From an uncultured Dyadobacter sp. (GTDB taxonomy: Bacteria; Bacteroidota; Bacteroidia; Cytophagales; Spirosomataceae), in contig NZ_CAMLSE010000052.1 in assembly GCF_946482605.1 (NCBI RefSeq), forward strand, positions 1-38,043: a stretch of DNA of 38,043 bases, in the 5' to 3' direction. The position numbers were made by a program, and so were the translations under genes. Positions 16,111 to 25,099 of this stretch are shown piece by piece (within the stretch, counting starts at the first letter, position 1; the number at the start of each line of letters is the position of its first letter). The notes beneath the pieces are model-generated. The model was not told the origin of the DNA and searched no databases. It saw nothing but the letters and a program-made list of their open reading frames with translations.

Positions 16111-17190
16111 CTATAACTTACTCGACCTGTTTCTGAGGTAAAAGTCAGCCAAAACCAACGCGGCCATCGCTTCGACAATGGGGACAGCGCGTGGTACTAC
16201 GCAAGGGTCGTGCCTGCCTTTCCCCTGAACAATCGCAACATTCCCAAACTGATCCACGCTTTCCTGGTCTTGCATAATCGTCGCAACAGGCTTGAATGCA
16301 ACGCGGAAGTAAATGTCCTCCCCGTTGGAAATCCCCCCCTGGATACCCCCAGAATGATTCGTCCTCGTCCGTACATTTCCGTCCCCGTCTGTGTAAAATG
16401 CATCATTATGCTGAGATCCCGGCACCAGGACACCCTCAAAGCCGCTTCCGTACTCAAAGCCTTTCACCGCATTGATACTCAGCATTGCCTTTCCAAGTTC
16501 TGCGTGGAGTTTGTCAAAAACAGGTTCTCCCCATCCGGTAGGAGCGCCCTTCACCACGCAATTGACGACCCCTCCGATGGAATCTCCCTGCTTTCTGACG
16601 CTATCAATGTAGTCAAACATTTGTTGCGCCATTTGAGGATCGGGACAACGTACTGCATTGTTTTCAGTTTCTGAGAGATCGAGATCCTGATAGCCCTTTT
16701 CCAATTTCATCGCGCCAACCTGAGATACATAGGCCTGGATACCAACCCCCAGATCCGCGAGAAGCAACTTCGCAAGTGCTCCCGCCGCTACGCGCGCGGC
16801 GGTTTCGCGGGCCGAGCTACGACCGCCTCCCCGATAGTCTCGTACGCCGTATTTTACCTGGTAAGTATAATCCGCATGGGAAGGCCTGAATTGCGCGGCT
16901 ATATGCGAGTAATCCTTGCTCCTCTGGTCTTCGTTCCGGATTATCATTGCAATGGGTGTACCCGTCGTTTTTCCTTCAAAAACACCCGACAAAACTTCAA
17001 ACTCGTCCGCCTCCTTGCGCTGTGTCGTTATCCTCGACTGTCCTGGCTTTCTTCTGGTCAATTCGCTTTGTATGAAATCCGGATCGAAGGTCACCCCGGC
17101 AGGGCATCCCTCAATAATTACTCCGATTCCGGCCCCATGGGACTCCCCAAATGTGGCTATTTTAAATATCTTTCCGTAAGTGCTACCCAT
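16111..17190 (-). CDS. aroC: Chorismate synthase
   Basis: Catalyses the last step of the shikimate pathway, EPSP to chorismate, with reduced FMN as cofactor. The 359-residue length fits the family. Signatures: [19 protein letters not shown] (residues 13-31), [34 protein letters not shown] followed by [22 protein letters not shown], and [13 protein letters not shown] near 280. Conserved histidines are in GESHGAG and RPSHADY. Start [19 protein letters not shown] is standard. It lies 5 bases downstream of the BatD-like gene, so the two probably share a transcript, although their functions do not match. Confidence 0.97.
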   Translation of the reverse strand: MGSTYGKIFKIATFGESHGAGIGVIIEGCPAGVTFDPDFIQSELTRRKPGQSRITTQRKEADEFEVLSGVFEGKTTGTPIAMIIRNEDQRSKDYSHIAAQFRPSHADYTYQVKYGVRDYRGGGRSSARETAARVAAGALAKLLLADLGVGIQAYVSQVGAMKLEKGYQDLDLSETENNAVRCPDPQMAQQMFDYIDSVRKQGDSIGGVVNCVVKGAPTGWGEPVFDKLHAELGKAMLSINAVKGFEYGSGFEGVLVPGSQHNDAFYTDGDGNVRTRTNHSGGIQGGISNGEDIYFRVAFKPVATIMQDQESVDQFGNVAIVQGKGRHDPCVVPRAVPIVEAMAALVLADFYLRNRSSKL

Positions 17191-17195
17191 GCTGC

Positions 17196-18596
17196 TTATT
17201 TTCTAAATACCCAAATCATTGTACACAGTAACACTACTATCACAATATTGGTTAAATCCTTTAAAATTTTCTTATAATCGATACGCTCGCTGCTACTGTC
17301 CAGATTTTCCAGGTTATCATATAACCCTGAGGCGCCCGACAGAGACAGATTGGCAAGCTTATAGTCGTCACCTCTCACTTCCAGGGACGCAGCGGACCGT
17401 AGCGTATCATATTTCTGCTTTTCAATATCAAAGTAAATCCATTGGAAATACCTTCCCAAAGGAAATTCACCGTCCTTCCGCGGCACCACAAAATAGTCAA
17501 AGGTTTTCTCGCCTATCACACTCTGATAACTCCGTTTTACCACCTGGCTCACTTCCGGAGGGTAGATGTCAAAGGTGGAGCTTGCCTGTATAATAGGCGC
17601 AGGAATCGCAGCGATATTACCTATTCCTTCTATCTTAAACATGTAGCGAAGGCTCTCCCCCGGATAAACCAGTTCGCTCGATAACCGCTCTTTTAGACTA
17701 TAATGCCCGACAGCCACCTGGTCACGAAGGGGATGATCGGGTAACTGCTTCACGCTGATTCTAATTAGCTTTGACCGGAAGGGTCTCACCATTTTCTTCT
17801 CGACATTTACCGCGCCGTTGTTTTCGGTAACCAGCATGTCCAATTTCACCGAAGGCAGCACAATATCCTCGGTTGTAATGGGAAACAATCTTGCCTGATA
17901 CATATTGTACTCTGCATACCGGCGTCCGCGGATCGTGACTTTCCGCTTTATGATCTCTTCTACCCCGATGTTTTCCTCCCAGCAGTTGACGGGCCGCAGC
18001 GCTTTCAATAGTAACTGCAACTGCTCATTGAAGCGGTAAAACTCCATTTGGACCGATGCATTCTCGGCTATGTAAAGCGACACTCTCACTGCGAATCCCT
18101 GTCGTATGTATACATCCTTGCGATCTGTCTGTACCGAAAGGAATATCGACTGACTATTGTCTTCGAGCTCCGTAATCGGCAATGTTTCGTTCGCTGCAGT
18201 ACCGTTAACGTCTCCGCCTGAACTGGCAAAGACAACCATTACTTCCTCCGAATGCAATCTAAGGTTATTGACTGACAGTGTAAATTCCGGAACCAGGTAA
18301 TTTCCTGCCTTTGACGCATAATATTCCTGCGTAATGGTCTGGATCACAACTTTTTTCCCATCCACCATGCTGACCGTGCTGGTAGCAGACTTGCTCCTCT
18401 TTTCCAGATCCTTTATTTCCGGAAAAATGACCGGTGGTCGGGTATCCGCATCCCGCAACACAACAGATACCAGCAAGGGCTGGTCAAGCGTGAGGTTCTT
18501 TGATCCGAATTCGATGGTGGCAAGGTTGTCTACGGACTGCGCAACGGCGATACCAGAAAAACACAAAAAAATATTCAATAACGCATATAATTTCAT
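17196..18596 (-). CDS. BatD-like (oxygen tolerance) membrane-anchored protein
   Basis: A 466-residue protein with a signal peptide ([20 protein letters not shown]), a large beta-rich periplasmic part and one C-terminal membrane helix ([21 protein letters not shown]). The N-terminal region matches the BatD pattern: a low-similarity beta-sandwich ([20 protein letters not shown]), then [20 protein letters not shown]. BatD is a component of the Bacteroides aerotolerance (Bat) cluster beside MoxR ATPase and von Willebrand factor proteins. None of those genes is here; aroC follows. So the BatD name rests on protein resemblance, and its role here is unknown. Confidence 0.78.
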   Translation of the reverse strand: MKLYALLNIFLCFSGIAVAQSVDNLATIEFGSKNLTLDQPLLVSVVLRDADTRPPVIFPEIKDLEKRSKSATSTVSMVDGKKVVIQTITQEYYASKAGNYLVPEFTLSVNNLRLHSEEVMVVFASSGGDVNGTAANETLPITELEDNSQSIFLSVQTDRKDVYIRQGFAVRVSLYIAENASVQMEFYRFNEQLQLLLKALRPVNCWEENIGVEEIIKRKVTIRGRRYAEYNMYQARLFPITTEDIVLPSVKLDMLVTENNGAVNVEKKMVRPFRSKLIRISVKQLPDHPLRDQVAVGHYSLKERLSSELVYPGESLRYMFKIEGIGNIAAIPAPIIQASSTFDIYPPEVSQVVKRSYQSVIGEKTFDYFVVPRKDGEFPLGRYFQWIYFDIEKQKYDTLRSAASLEVRGDDYKLANLSLSGASGLYDNLENLDSSSERIDYKKILKDLTNIVIVVLLCTMIWVFRK

Positions 18597-18683
18597 TTCA
18601 GTTTTTCGTTATCTTTATTAGGAATTGCTGAAATCAAAGCGTTTCAAGGGATTCCAATCTATTTTTTCGAAGTCCCTAAACCA

Positions 18684-18691
18684 CAAAACTA
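18684..18691 (-). promoter_or_regulatory. Possible -7 element for the batD-aroC unit
   Basis: The minus strand reads TAGTTTTG, a TAnnTTTG match 88 bases upstream of the BatD-like start. No spaced -33 element is evident. Confidence 0.35.
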
Positions 18692-18700
18692 CATAATACT

Positions 18701-18907
18701 ATGGCCTCGATGCTTGAATACATTAAAATTATTCTTCAAAAAGTCAGCTTCGACCGGAAATTATTTGAAAAAGAGCTTAGGAAGGCAATACGCATGTTGA
18801 TGCCTGTTGAGATTAAAAGGCTTAGACAATGGTGCTATGATCACTACGCGACTGTGCATCTACCAGTGTTAAACAACTGTTTTGCCCGTCTTTCATCGTT
18901 AGGTTAA
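18701..18907 (+). CDS. Small helical basic protein, unknown function
   Basis: A 68-residue protein, predicted helical and basic (LQKVSFDRKLFEKELRKAIR, then EIKRLRQWCYDHY). It has no signal peptide or membrane helix. The tight amphipathic pattern and a dedicated strong terminator just downstream suggest a real gene; it resembles small conserved hypothetical proteins of Cytophagia, but I cannot name a family. The ATG at 18701 is used; the Met at 18710 (MLEYIKIIL) is equally plausible. It is divergent from the BatD-like gene and convergent with the TPR gene. Confidence 0.65.
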   Translation: MASMLEYIKIILQKVSFDRKLFEKELRKAIRMLMPVEIKRLRQWCYDHYATVHLPVLNNCFARLSSLG

Positions 18908-18940
18908 CGACGTTAACTGATATTATTTACTCTACGTAAC

Positions 18941-18980
18941 AAAAGAGAGCCGCCCGGGAAATCCGGGCGGCTCTCTTTTT
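18941..18980. terminator. Bidirectional rho-independent terminator
   Basis: A 17-bp perfect stem (AAAAGAGAGCCGCCCGG/CCGGGCGGCTCTCTTTT) with a 5-base loop, and T tracts on both strands. It separates the small gene at 18701 from the end of the exbB-tonB-TPR operon. Confidence 0.92.
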
Positions 18981-18991
18981 AGTGTTTCAGC

Positions 18992-20749
18992 TTACTTCTT
19001 TTTCGGTGCCGGTTTTGTTGCCGGAGCAGCCGCAGCGGGCTGGGCAGCTGGTGCTACCGCAAGTCCTAATGCTTCTTTCGCCGCAGCATTGTCAGGATCC
19101 ACTTTCAATAGTTTCTCCCAATATTCCTTGGCCTTCGCAGCGTCCTTAACGGTCGACTGATTGTAGAATGCCAGGTATCCGTATGCCAACCTCAGGTAAG
19201 ACTTATACTTGCTTGGATCAGGATCCTTTTCCGCCAGCTCTGTCAACTTTTGGTAGTATGGTGCTGAAATCCCTTTATCAACATTTTCCTGTCTGTCATA
19301 AGCATTGTAAAGCGTACTTGCTCTCCAATAGTACCCGTACGGCCACTCAGGCAATTTTTGCGTTACGGTAGCAAAGATCGAATCTGCTCTCAGATACAGG
19401 TTACGCTTTTCGGTAGCAATCTTCACGCTGTCCGCAAAGTTGGGCTCTCCCGATTTAGGGACTGTGATACCCTGCGCAGTCTGGAAGTTGGCAAGACCTT
19501 CATAGTAATAGTCGTTAGCTGTCGCTTTTGCTGTATCAAGGCCGTTACCCTTATTGTACGCAGCAGCTGCCTTTGGAAAGTCCTTCGCAGCGTAGTACAA
19601 CCCAGCTACTTCTTTATACGCAGCAGCAGCCTCAGTTTTACTGGTGTCCAGATCAGCGCCTTTCATGATATAAACCATACCAAGAGAATCGTAGCCCTTG
19701 CCATCTGTCGCTTTGGAATTGATTGCACGGCCAAGATACTTGTAGTCGTCACCAATTACCTTCTCAGGAGCTACTTTGATAAATTCTTCCAAGTTCTGGA
19801 TCGCTTTGTCAGGCTGGTTGGTCTTGAAATAAGCCCATCCGTACATCCGCTTCGTAATAGGATTTTTGAGCTTGTCCTTTGCATCTTCAAGGAACTGCAA
19901 TGATTTTGTGTAGTCGTCAGCAGTAAATGCGAACTGTGCTCCACGAAGCTTCATTTCAGGATCAGTGCTTCCGCTCTTCTGAAGATATAGGTCGAAGTTC
20001 TCAGCAGCTTGCTTATACTTTTGAGCTAAGAAGTACAATTCAGCCAGGTCTTTATAAGCAGGCGCAAAGTTAGCATCCGCTTCAATGGCCTTCTTGTAGT
20101 TCTCAAGAGCCAGGTTATAATTTTTACCGCGCAGATAAATGGAACCGATGCTGTTATGAGCAAGAGGATAATTAGGTTTTGCTGTTAAAGCATATTCATA
20201 TGCCGTTACTGCATTACCTCCCTCGTTGCGAAGCATCAATGCGTCACCTTTCGCAATGTAAGCGTCCGCGAGATTTTTGTCACGTTTGATTGCGGCATCC
20301 AGCAAACGGATCGCCTCTGCAGGATCGTTATTCTTCTCAAATAGCGTGTACGCCTCTCCTATCCGGAAAAGAACTTCCGCATCTTTTCCTTTCTTCTTCT
20401 CAGCAGTATCGAACAACTCTTTCGCTTTTGCACGATCTCCTTTTGCCAAAGCAACCGTTCCAAGACCGACCTGATTCAAATATGACTTCTCATCAAGCTG
20501 TATGCCTTTTTCGAATGCTTTTTGCGCCTCATCCAATTGGTTGGTTTTGATATAGTAATAACCAAGGTAATATTGGTTATCAGCAGAAGGGCTTCCCTCA
20601 GCAAGCTTCTTGAAAGCGGCGCCTGCCTCGTCATAACGTTCTCCGTGAATTAATGCTAAGCCATCCTGAACCGTCTGTGCGTGTAAGTTAACAAACGCTA
20701 ATAAACCAAATACCAATGCTACTAATTTCATTCTCATGTTTCTGTTCAT
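18992..20749 (-). CDS. Periplasmic tetratricopeptide-repeat protein
   Basis: A 585-residue protein with a signal peptide (MKLVALVFGLLAFVNLHAQ after a short lead) and about a dozen TPR-like helix pairs through most of its length. Examples are ADNQYYLGYYYIKTNQLDEA, YPLAHNSIGSIYLRGKNYNL and YKDLAELYFLAQKYKQAAEN. The C-terminus is an Ala/Pro/Lys low-complexity tail (APAAQPAAAAPATKPAPKKK). TPR arrays bind other proteins; a periplasmic scaffold for the TonB system encoded upstream is likely, from context only. It is the last gene of the exbB operon but also has its own -7-like promoter at 20803-20810, with 78 bases separating it from the PstS-like gene. Confidence 0.9.
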   Translation of the reverse strand: MNRNMRMKLVALVFGLLAFVNLHAQTVQDGLALIHGERYDEAGAAFKKLAEGSPSADNQYYLGYYYIKTNQLDEAQKAFEKGIQLDEKSYLNQVGLGTVALAKGDRAKAKELFDTAEKKKGKDAEVLFRIGEAYTLFEKNNDPAEAIRLLDAAIKRDKNLADAYIAKGDALMLRNEGGNAVTAYEYALTAKPNYPLAHNSIGSIYLRGKNYNLALENYKKAIEADANFAPAYKDLAELYFLAQKYKQAAENFDLYLQKSGSTDPEMKLRGAQFAFTADDYTKSLQFLEDAKDKLKNPITKRMYGWAYFKTNQPDKAIQNLEEFIKVAPEKVIGDDYKYLGRAINSKATDGKGYDSLGMVYIMKGADLDTSKTEAAAAYKEVAGLYYAAKDFPKAAAAYNKGNGLDTAKATANDYYYEGLANFQTAQGITVPKSGEPNFADSVKIATEKRNLYLRADSIFATVTQKLPEWPYGYYWRASTLYNAYDRQENVDKGISAPYYQKLTELAEKDPDPSKYKSYLRLAYGYLAFYNQSTVKDAAKAKEYWEKLLKVDPDNAAAKEALGLAVAPAAQPAAAAPATKPAPKKK

Positions 20750-20802
20750 TTTTTACCCGGTTAAAATAATGATAAAAAACTTGGTTTTTCAATAACAAGC
20801 CC

Positions 20803-20810
20803 CAAATCTA
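20803..20810 (-). promoter_or_regulatory. Internal -7 element for the TPR gene
   Basis: The minus strand reads TAGATTTG, a perfect TAnnTTTG match 54 bases upstream of the TPR protein ATG, between it and the PstS-like gene. It suggests extra transcription of the TPR gene. Confidence 0.45.
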
Positions 20811-20827
20811 CTAATTGTTTACGTTCA

Positions 20828-21781
20828 TTATAAGTCTTTTCCGCTCTTGATTTCAAGTTCCCTTGGATAGACTACCGTTGGCAGTAATCCTACCTTCTGG
20901 ATGATCAACCCACCGACGTCGCGCGCAATGTAGGTCATCAGCCCACCTCCCAAACCGGAGTAACCTTCCCGGCTTATGATATACAAATCCCTGTAAAGAG
21001 GATATCGCTTGAATTCCAACCCCGCCTGAAACGGCTGGATGTACTCCGATAGTGAATCCGGCCGGGCATCTTTGGCAACACCCATCACCCTGATCCCCTT
21101 CGATAGTTCCTCGGAAGCCAGCGAATGCCCGTCGCTAATCCAGTTTACTCCGATAAAGCCCAAATGCAACGGGTTTTCCCGAACGTCTTTGATCACATTT
21201 TCATTCGATCCGGCTGAAATAATCCTCAGCTTCTGGATGTCTTTGATCCCAAATTTGTTCAACACAAAATTAAGGTTGCTGGCATTAGCATTATCAAATA
21301 CCAGTGTAATCAAGCCTTCCTGCGGTCCTTTCAACTGGGACCAGTCGGTAATTGTGCCTTCCATAATGGACTTCAGCTCAGGTACCGTGATCAGGCTGTC
21401 GGAGTTATTCTTTCCAATTACAAGAGCAAGTCCGTCGGTAGCGATATGTTGAAACTTTTGGCTTCCTTTCTGCTTCCTGATAATATCAAGCTCCTTTTCA
21501 TTCAACTGCCGGGTTGCAAAGATGATTCTGGCACTATCATTCAATAATTGCCTGATAGCTTCCTGTTCCGGTTTATACTCCACTTTGAAATGCGCATTGG
21601 GATAAATTCCCTCATAGGCATTTGTCAGAGAGTTCACCAATGGCTTAAAGGATTCGTCGGCCGCTACCGTTATCGTACCCTGCCGCGGGTTGTCCAGGTC
21701 GTTGGTGGATGAGGAACATCTGATAAGTCCCGCAACCCCGAGCGAAGTCAACAACAGTAATCCTGCCAATCTATATTTCAT
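20828..21781 (-). CDS. PstS-like substrate-binding lipoprotein
   Basis: A 317-residue lipoprotein: MKYRLAGLLLLTSLGVAGLIRC ends in a lipobox-like GLIRC, with the Cys at residue 22. The rest resembles periplasmic phosphate-binding proteins: GTITVAADESFKPLVNSL, then FATRQLNEKELDII, DGLALVIGKNNSDSL and LGFIGVNWISDG. No pstC, pstA or pstB is near, so it is unlikely to feed a local ABC transporter. Its place between tonB and the TPR gene suggests a role in envelope or TonB function. The ATG at 21781 overlaps the TGA of the preceding gene (ATGA), which decides the start against one at 21805. Confidence 0.88.
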   Translation of the reverse strand: MKYRLAGLLLLTSLGVAGLIRCSSSTNDLDNPRQGTITVAADESFKPLVNSLTNAYEGIYPNAHFKVEYKPEQEAIRQLLNDSARIIFATRQLNEKELDIIRKQKGSQKFQHIATDGLALVIGKNNSDSLITVPELKSIMEGTITDWSQLKGPQEGLITLVFDNANASNLNFVLNKFGIKDIQKLRIISAGSNENVIKDVRENPLHLGFIGVNWISDGHSLASEELSKGIRVMGVAKDARPDSLSEYIQPFQAGLEFKRYPLYRDLYIISREGYSGLGGGLMTYIARDVGGLIIQKVGLLPTVVYPRELEIKSGKDL

Positions 21782-21996
21782 GACTCTTCCTGATTTCTTC
21801 TCCAAACTCTGTACGCCCGGTAGGCTCCATATAAAATAAGTGTGCCAGCAAAGGCATAACGCGGAACGCTACCAATCGGTAACAATCTAAATGAGAAGGA
21901 GGAGAGGATCAAAAAGACCCCTCCTCCTATGTATGCCAGAGCCATTACCACAGAGGCAAGATCGGAGATCTTCTCATGCAATGGTTTCTCCCTCAT
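21778..21996 (-). CDS. Small two-helix membrane protein in the tonB operon
   Basis: A 72-residue protein with two hydrophobic helices (LASVVMALAYIGGGVFLILS and YAFAGTLILYGAYRAYRVW) and basic ends, the second tail being RRNQEES. I do not recognise a named family. It starts 3 bases after the tonB stop and its TGA overlaps the ATG of the PstS-like gene, so translation is probably coupled on both sides. That fixed position makes an accessory role to the TonB/ExbBD complex plausible, by inference. Confidence 0.82.
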   Translation of the reverse strand: MREKPLHEKISDLASVVMALAYIGGGVFLILSSFSFRLLPIGSVPRYAFAGTLILYGAYRAYRVWRRNQEES

Positions 21997-21999
21997 GCG

Positions 22000-22824
22000 T
22001 TACTCCAGTTGGAAGTTGATTGGCAGGTTGTATTTTACACGAACTGCACGTCCTGATTGCTTACCTGGCTTCCATTTCGGCATAGCTTTCACTACACGGA
22101 TCGCCTCTTCATCACAACCAAAACCCAATCCCTTCAAAACCTGAACATCCTGTATACTTCCGTCAGTGTTAACAACGAAGGACATGAAAACCCTTCCGGA
22201 AACGTTGGCACGGGATGCCGCACTTGGGTATTTAATATTCTTACCCAGATACTTATACATTTCTGAGGTACCTCCCGGGAATTCCGGTTGCTGCTCAACC
22301 ACTGTAAATACCTTTTCAGGCTCAGGGGCTGCTTCAACTACTACTCCCTTGCTGGGTGCCGCAACAGCTTCTGGTGCAACAATGATTTCGTTCGCATTAG
22401 GATCTCCTTCAATAGTCTTGTCGGCAACAACAGCTTCCTTGATTTCTTCAACTGTTGGTGGCGGAACTTCTTCCGGAACCTCTTCATCTTTCTTTACCTC
22501 GGGAGGCAAGAATTTCACCGTATTCACCTTAGGTTGCTCAACCGGCGGCGGCGGCGGCGGTGGTGGTTCCGCGGGGTCAATTGGCGGCGGCGGGATCTTC
22601 ATCAAATCCACCTCAACCATCGGGGCTTCCTCTTCCTTACCTGCCGTCAAGCTGTTAATGATTGACGGTGTAAACATGGCAAGAACAAAAAGCGCCGCTC
22701 CGATTATAGTGGCCTTCGTCACATCTTTACGATAACCCTGACGAAGAGAAAATGCACCGTACGCCTTATTACGATCAGCAAACACTATATCATCCAGCGT
22801 TGCATTCGGGCCGATTTCTGCCAT
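22000..22824 (-). CDS. tonB: Energy transducer TonB
   Basis: A 274-residue TonB that passes proton-motive energy from ExbB/ExbD to outer-membrane receptors. It has a cytoplasmic N-terminus of about 35 residues (DDIVFADRNKAYGAFSLRQG, a Bacteroidota pattern), one membrane helix (IIGAALFVLAMFTPSIINSL), a Pro-rich spacer (PPPPPPPP near residue 90 and PEEVPPP beyond) and a C-terminal TonB domain (residues about 175-274: EFPGGTSEMYKYLGKNIKYP, then GRVFMSFVVNTDGSI). Encoded between exbD and the 72-aa membrane protein; the operon order is the natural partner set. Confidence 0.95.
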   Translation of the reverse strand: MAEIGPNATLDDIVFADRNKAYGAFSLRQGYRKDVTKATIIGAALFVLAMFTPSIINSLTAGKEEEAPMVEVDLMKIPPPPIDPAEPPPPPPPPVEQPKVNTVKFLPPEVKKDEEVPEEVPPPTVEEIKEAVVADKTIEGDPNANEIIVAPEAVAAPSKGVVVEAAPEPEKVFTVVEQQPEFPGGTSEMYKYLGKNIKYPSAASRANVSGRVFMSFVVNTDGSIQDVQVLKGLGFGCDEEAIRVVKAMPKWKPGKQSGRAVRVKYNLPINFQLE

Positions 22825-22852
22825 GGCGCTTAATTAATTTTGATTTTAGAAC

Positions 22853-23434
22853 TTATTTTTTTGGTACTACTTTGTCACCCAAGACTTTCTTTTCTGAATC
22901 GGTCAGATTGTCTACAAGGGCATAGCGTTTTGTTTTGGTGATCGCCATTTCATCCAGTACATCTACCATGTTCTTATAAGTAGAAACTGCGGTTGGCTTA
23001 ATTACCACTACAAATGCTTCATTACCGTCTTTGTCCTTAGGGTTTGCTGCGTTGATACGCTTCTGCGATGCAAAAATTACACTTCTGAGATCAAATCCGT
23101 AGCGGGTTGTTTTCAGAGAGGTAGCTGCTTTGTCATCATCAGCGGCAATCCCATCCAGATAGTAAACGTCGTCGTTATCTCCCATAAACAGGGTCAATAC
23201 TTTCGACGCTTTCAAAGGTTCTGTCGGCTTTTCCGTATCTTCTGTTTTATCAGGCACGGCAAGGGACATCGATGTCGGCTTCGACATGGTTGTCGCAAGC
23301 ATGAAAAAGGTAATAAGCAAAAATCCTAAGTCTACCATTGGAGTCATGTCCACACGGGTAGACATCTTCTTGGCCCGAACCTTACCATCACCTTTGCCAT
23401 GCCCACCACCACCGGATTCTTCAATTGCTGCCAT
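22853..23434 (-). CDS. exbD: Biopolymer transport protein ExbD, paralogue 2
   Basis: A 193-residue ExbD/TolR protein. A Gly-rich, basic cytoplasmic N-terminus (GGGGHGKGDGKVRAKKM) precedes one membrane helix with the proton-path aspartate D35 in VDMTPMVDLGFLLITFFMLA. The periplasmic part is about 140 residues, longer than the roughly 95 in E. coli ExbD, and ends with the typical KNMVDVLDEMAITKTKRYAL. It shares its MTPM(V/T)D-type helix start with the ExbD upstream but differs elsewhere, so the two copies are not recent duplicates. Confidence 0.93.
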   Translation of the reverse strand: MAAIEESGGGGHGKGDGKVRAKKMSTRVDMTPMVDLGFLLITFFMLATTMSKPTSMSLAVPDKTEDTEKPTEPLKASKVLTLFMGDNDDVYYLDGIAADDDKAATSLKTTRYGFDLRSVIFASQKRINAANPKDKDGNEAFVVVIKPTAVSTYKNMVDVLDEMAITKTKRYALVDNLTDSEKKVLGDKVVPKK

Positions 23435-23459
23435 TTCTTCTAATTATTAAATGATAACA

Positions 23460-24074
23460 CTATTCGTTTGTATAACCGGCCGGTGCTTGTTCACTACCTG
23501 TGATCAGGTTGAACTTGTTGATGTTCTGCGACTGTAGGTTAGCCAACACATCCTTGAATGCAGGGAATTTGGATAGATTATCCCCTTTCAAAGCGATGCG
23601 AAGCTGGCTGTTCGCCTTACGAGCTGCATACACCCAGTCGGCAAGCTCACTTGCGCCTGTGGAGTCAACCGGGATACCAGGCTGTTTCACCTGGCCCATT
23701 TGCTCCTTCGGCATATTCAACCAGGGCTTCAACTGGTTCAAAGGAAAACCGAAGCTTGATTGAAGCGCGAACTTGGCCTTTTCAGTGTCAGTGAATGTGA
23801 TGCCTTTCGCTTGTCCGATATTATCCAGCATTGCAACTCTGATTGGTTGTGCATCAACACCAAAAAATACCTTACCTGCTTTGTCGATACTAATGACCAT
23901 GATATCATCGTCAGGGACCTTGATCTGCGAAATCGATGTGGGCGTTGTAATCTCCGCATCGTTCGACTTAAAAGTCGCCGTCATAATGAAGAAGGTCAAG
24001 AGCAAGAAAGCCACATCCGTCATGGCCGTCATATCAGTATGCGGCGCATGTTTCTTAGGCCTTACCTTTCCCAT
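23460..24074 (-). CDS. exbD: Biopolymer transport protein ExbD, paralogue 1
   Basis: A 204-residue ExbD. The N-terminal MGKVRPKKHAPHTDMTAMTD places the proton-path aspartate at D20 at the head of the single helix (VAFLLLTFFIMTATF). The periplasmic domain ends with AFKDVLANLQSQNINKFNLI, as in the ExbD family. An added central segment (ITFTDTEKAKFALQSSFGFP and following) lengthens it. It lies 25 bases upstream of the second exbD and 61 downstream of exbB. Two ExbD proteins per operon are common in Bacteroidota. Confidence 0.93.
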   Translation of the reverse strand: MGKVRPKKHAPHTDMTAMTDVAFLLLTFFIMTATFKSNDAEITTPTSISQIKVPDDDIMVISIDKAGKVFFGVDAQPIRVAMLDNIGQAKGITFTDTEKAKFALQSSFGFPLNQLKPWLNMPKEQMGQVKQPGIPVDSTGASELADWVYAARKANSQLRIALKGDNLSKFPAFKDVLANLQSQNINKFNLITGSEQAPAGYTNE

Positions 24075-24135
24075 ACAAATATATAAGTTTTTTTTATATT
24101 AACGAAACTTCACTATAAAATAGTTCAAAGAACTA

Positions 24136-24975
24136 TTAATAATGTGCAGCAAAGTTCGACTGAAGGCTCATGCCAATTTCGTCGATGCTGTAAGTAAGAT
24201 CGTCAACACGGCTGTTCAGGTAAGCGTAAGAGATAGTCGCGATAGCCGAAGTACCGATACCAAGAGCGGTATTGATAAGGGCCTCAGAGATACCAGTTGC
24301 AAGAGCAGCAGAGTCAGGAGAACCTGAGGTACCAAGAGCCGCAAACGCCTTGATCATACCGATTACCGTTCCAAGAAGTGCCAAAAGAGTAGAAGCACCC
24401 GCCAGTGTAGCGATAATGGTAAGGTTTTTCTGAAGCATTGGAAGTTCAAGTGTAGTAGCTTCTTCGATTTCTTTCTGAAGAGCAGCCAGTTTCTGTTCTT
24501 TGTCAAGAGCAGTTTCAGTAGTCAATTGCTTGTATTTCAAAAGACCTGCCTTGATAACGTTACCAACAGATCCTTTTTGCCTATCGCATTCTTTGATTGC
24601 TTCTTCGATTTGGTTCTTGTCAAGCAGACCTCTCACTTTACGTACGAACGAGTCAATGCTGCCTGAGCCGCTTGCCTTGTTCAAAGTGATCAGACGCTCA
24701 ATTGTAAAGGTCAATACGATCAGGAAACACGTCATCAAGATCGGTACGATAGGACCTCCCTTGTAAACGATTCCGTAGTAATCTCCATCGATTGGGCCTT
24801 TTGCGTGATCACCATCTTTGAAGTGCTCGGGAGCTCCCAGCACGAAAATGTAAACACAAAGCGCAATCGCAAATAGTAGAGGGATTACCAATGCCGGGTT
24901 CAAACCGCCTTTGCCTTTTGTTGCTGCCGCAGCAGGCTTTGGAGCTGGTGCCGGACTTGTAGCTTTCTTTTCCAT
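24136..24975 (-). CDS. exbB: ExbB/TolQ/MotA proton channel family protein
   Basis: A 279-residue inner-membrane protein of the ExbB family, first gene of the operon. The Ala/Pro-rich N-terminus (TSPAPAPKPAAAATKGKGG) is followed by a hydrophobic helix (LVIPLLFAIALCVYIFVLG), a second (VPILMTCFLIVLTFTIERLI), a cytoplasmic loop (about residues 95-185), and the paired C-terminal helices TLLALLGTVIGMIKAFAALG and GTSAIATISYAYLNSRVDDL. The latter two carry the TolQ/ExbB channel signatures. Promoter at 25092-25099. Confidence 0.94.
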   Translation of the reverse strand: MEKKATSPAPAPKPAAAATKGKGGLNPALVIPLLFAIALCVYIFVLGAPEHFKDGDHAKGPIDGDYYGIVYKGGPIVPILMTCFLIVLTFTIERLITLNKASGSGSIDSFVRKVRGLLDKNQIEEAIKECDRQKGSVGNVIKAGLLKYKQLTTETALDKEQKLAALQKEIEEATTLELPMLQKNLTIIATLAGASTLLALLGTVIGMIKAFAALGTSGSPDSAALATGISEALINTALGIGTSAIATISYAYLNSRVDDLTYSIDEIGMSLQSNFAAHY

Positions 24976-25091
24976 CAGACTTACTTTTAAAGGTTAAATT
25001 GAGATTTTGGTTGTGAATTAAATAAAACTTTTGGTTAAAACTGGTTTTAGTAAAATAAAATTTTGAATGCTTTTCAGATAAACGACATCTA

Positions 25092-25099
25092 CAAAAGTA
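25092..25099 (-). promoter_or_regulatory. Promoter -7 element for the exbB operon
   Basis: The minus strand reads TACTTTTG, a perfect TAnnTTTG match 117 bases upstream of the exbB ATG. A TTG at 25125-25123 lies 23 bases further upstream, a long spacing for a -33 element. The leader would be about 110 bases. Confidence 0.5.

Noticed and set aside
18903..18917. GTTAACGACGTTAAC near-palindrome after the small gene at 18701
   Set aside because: It overlaps the stop codon of that gene and has no T tract; the strong hairpin 24 bases later explains termination, so I see no need for a separate element.
22525..22570. GGC-rich repeat tract
   Set aside because: This is the proline codon run of the TonB spacer read on the plus strand, not an independent repeat element.
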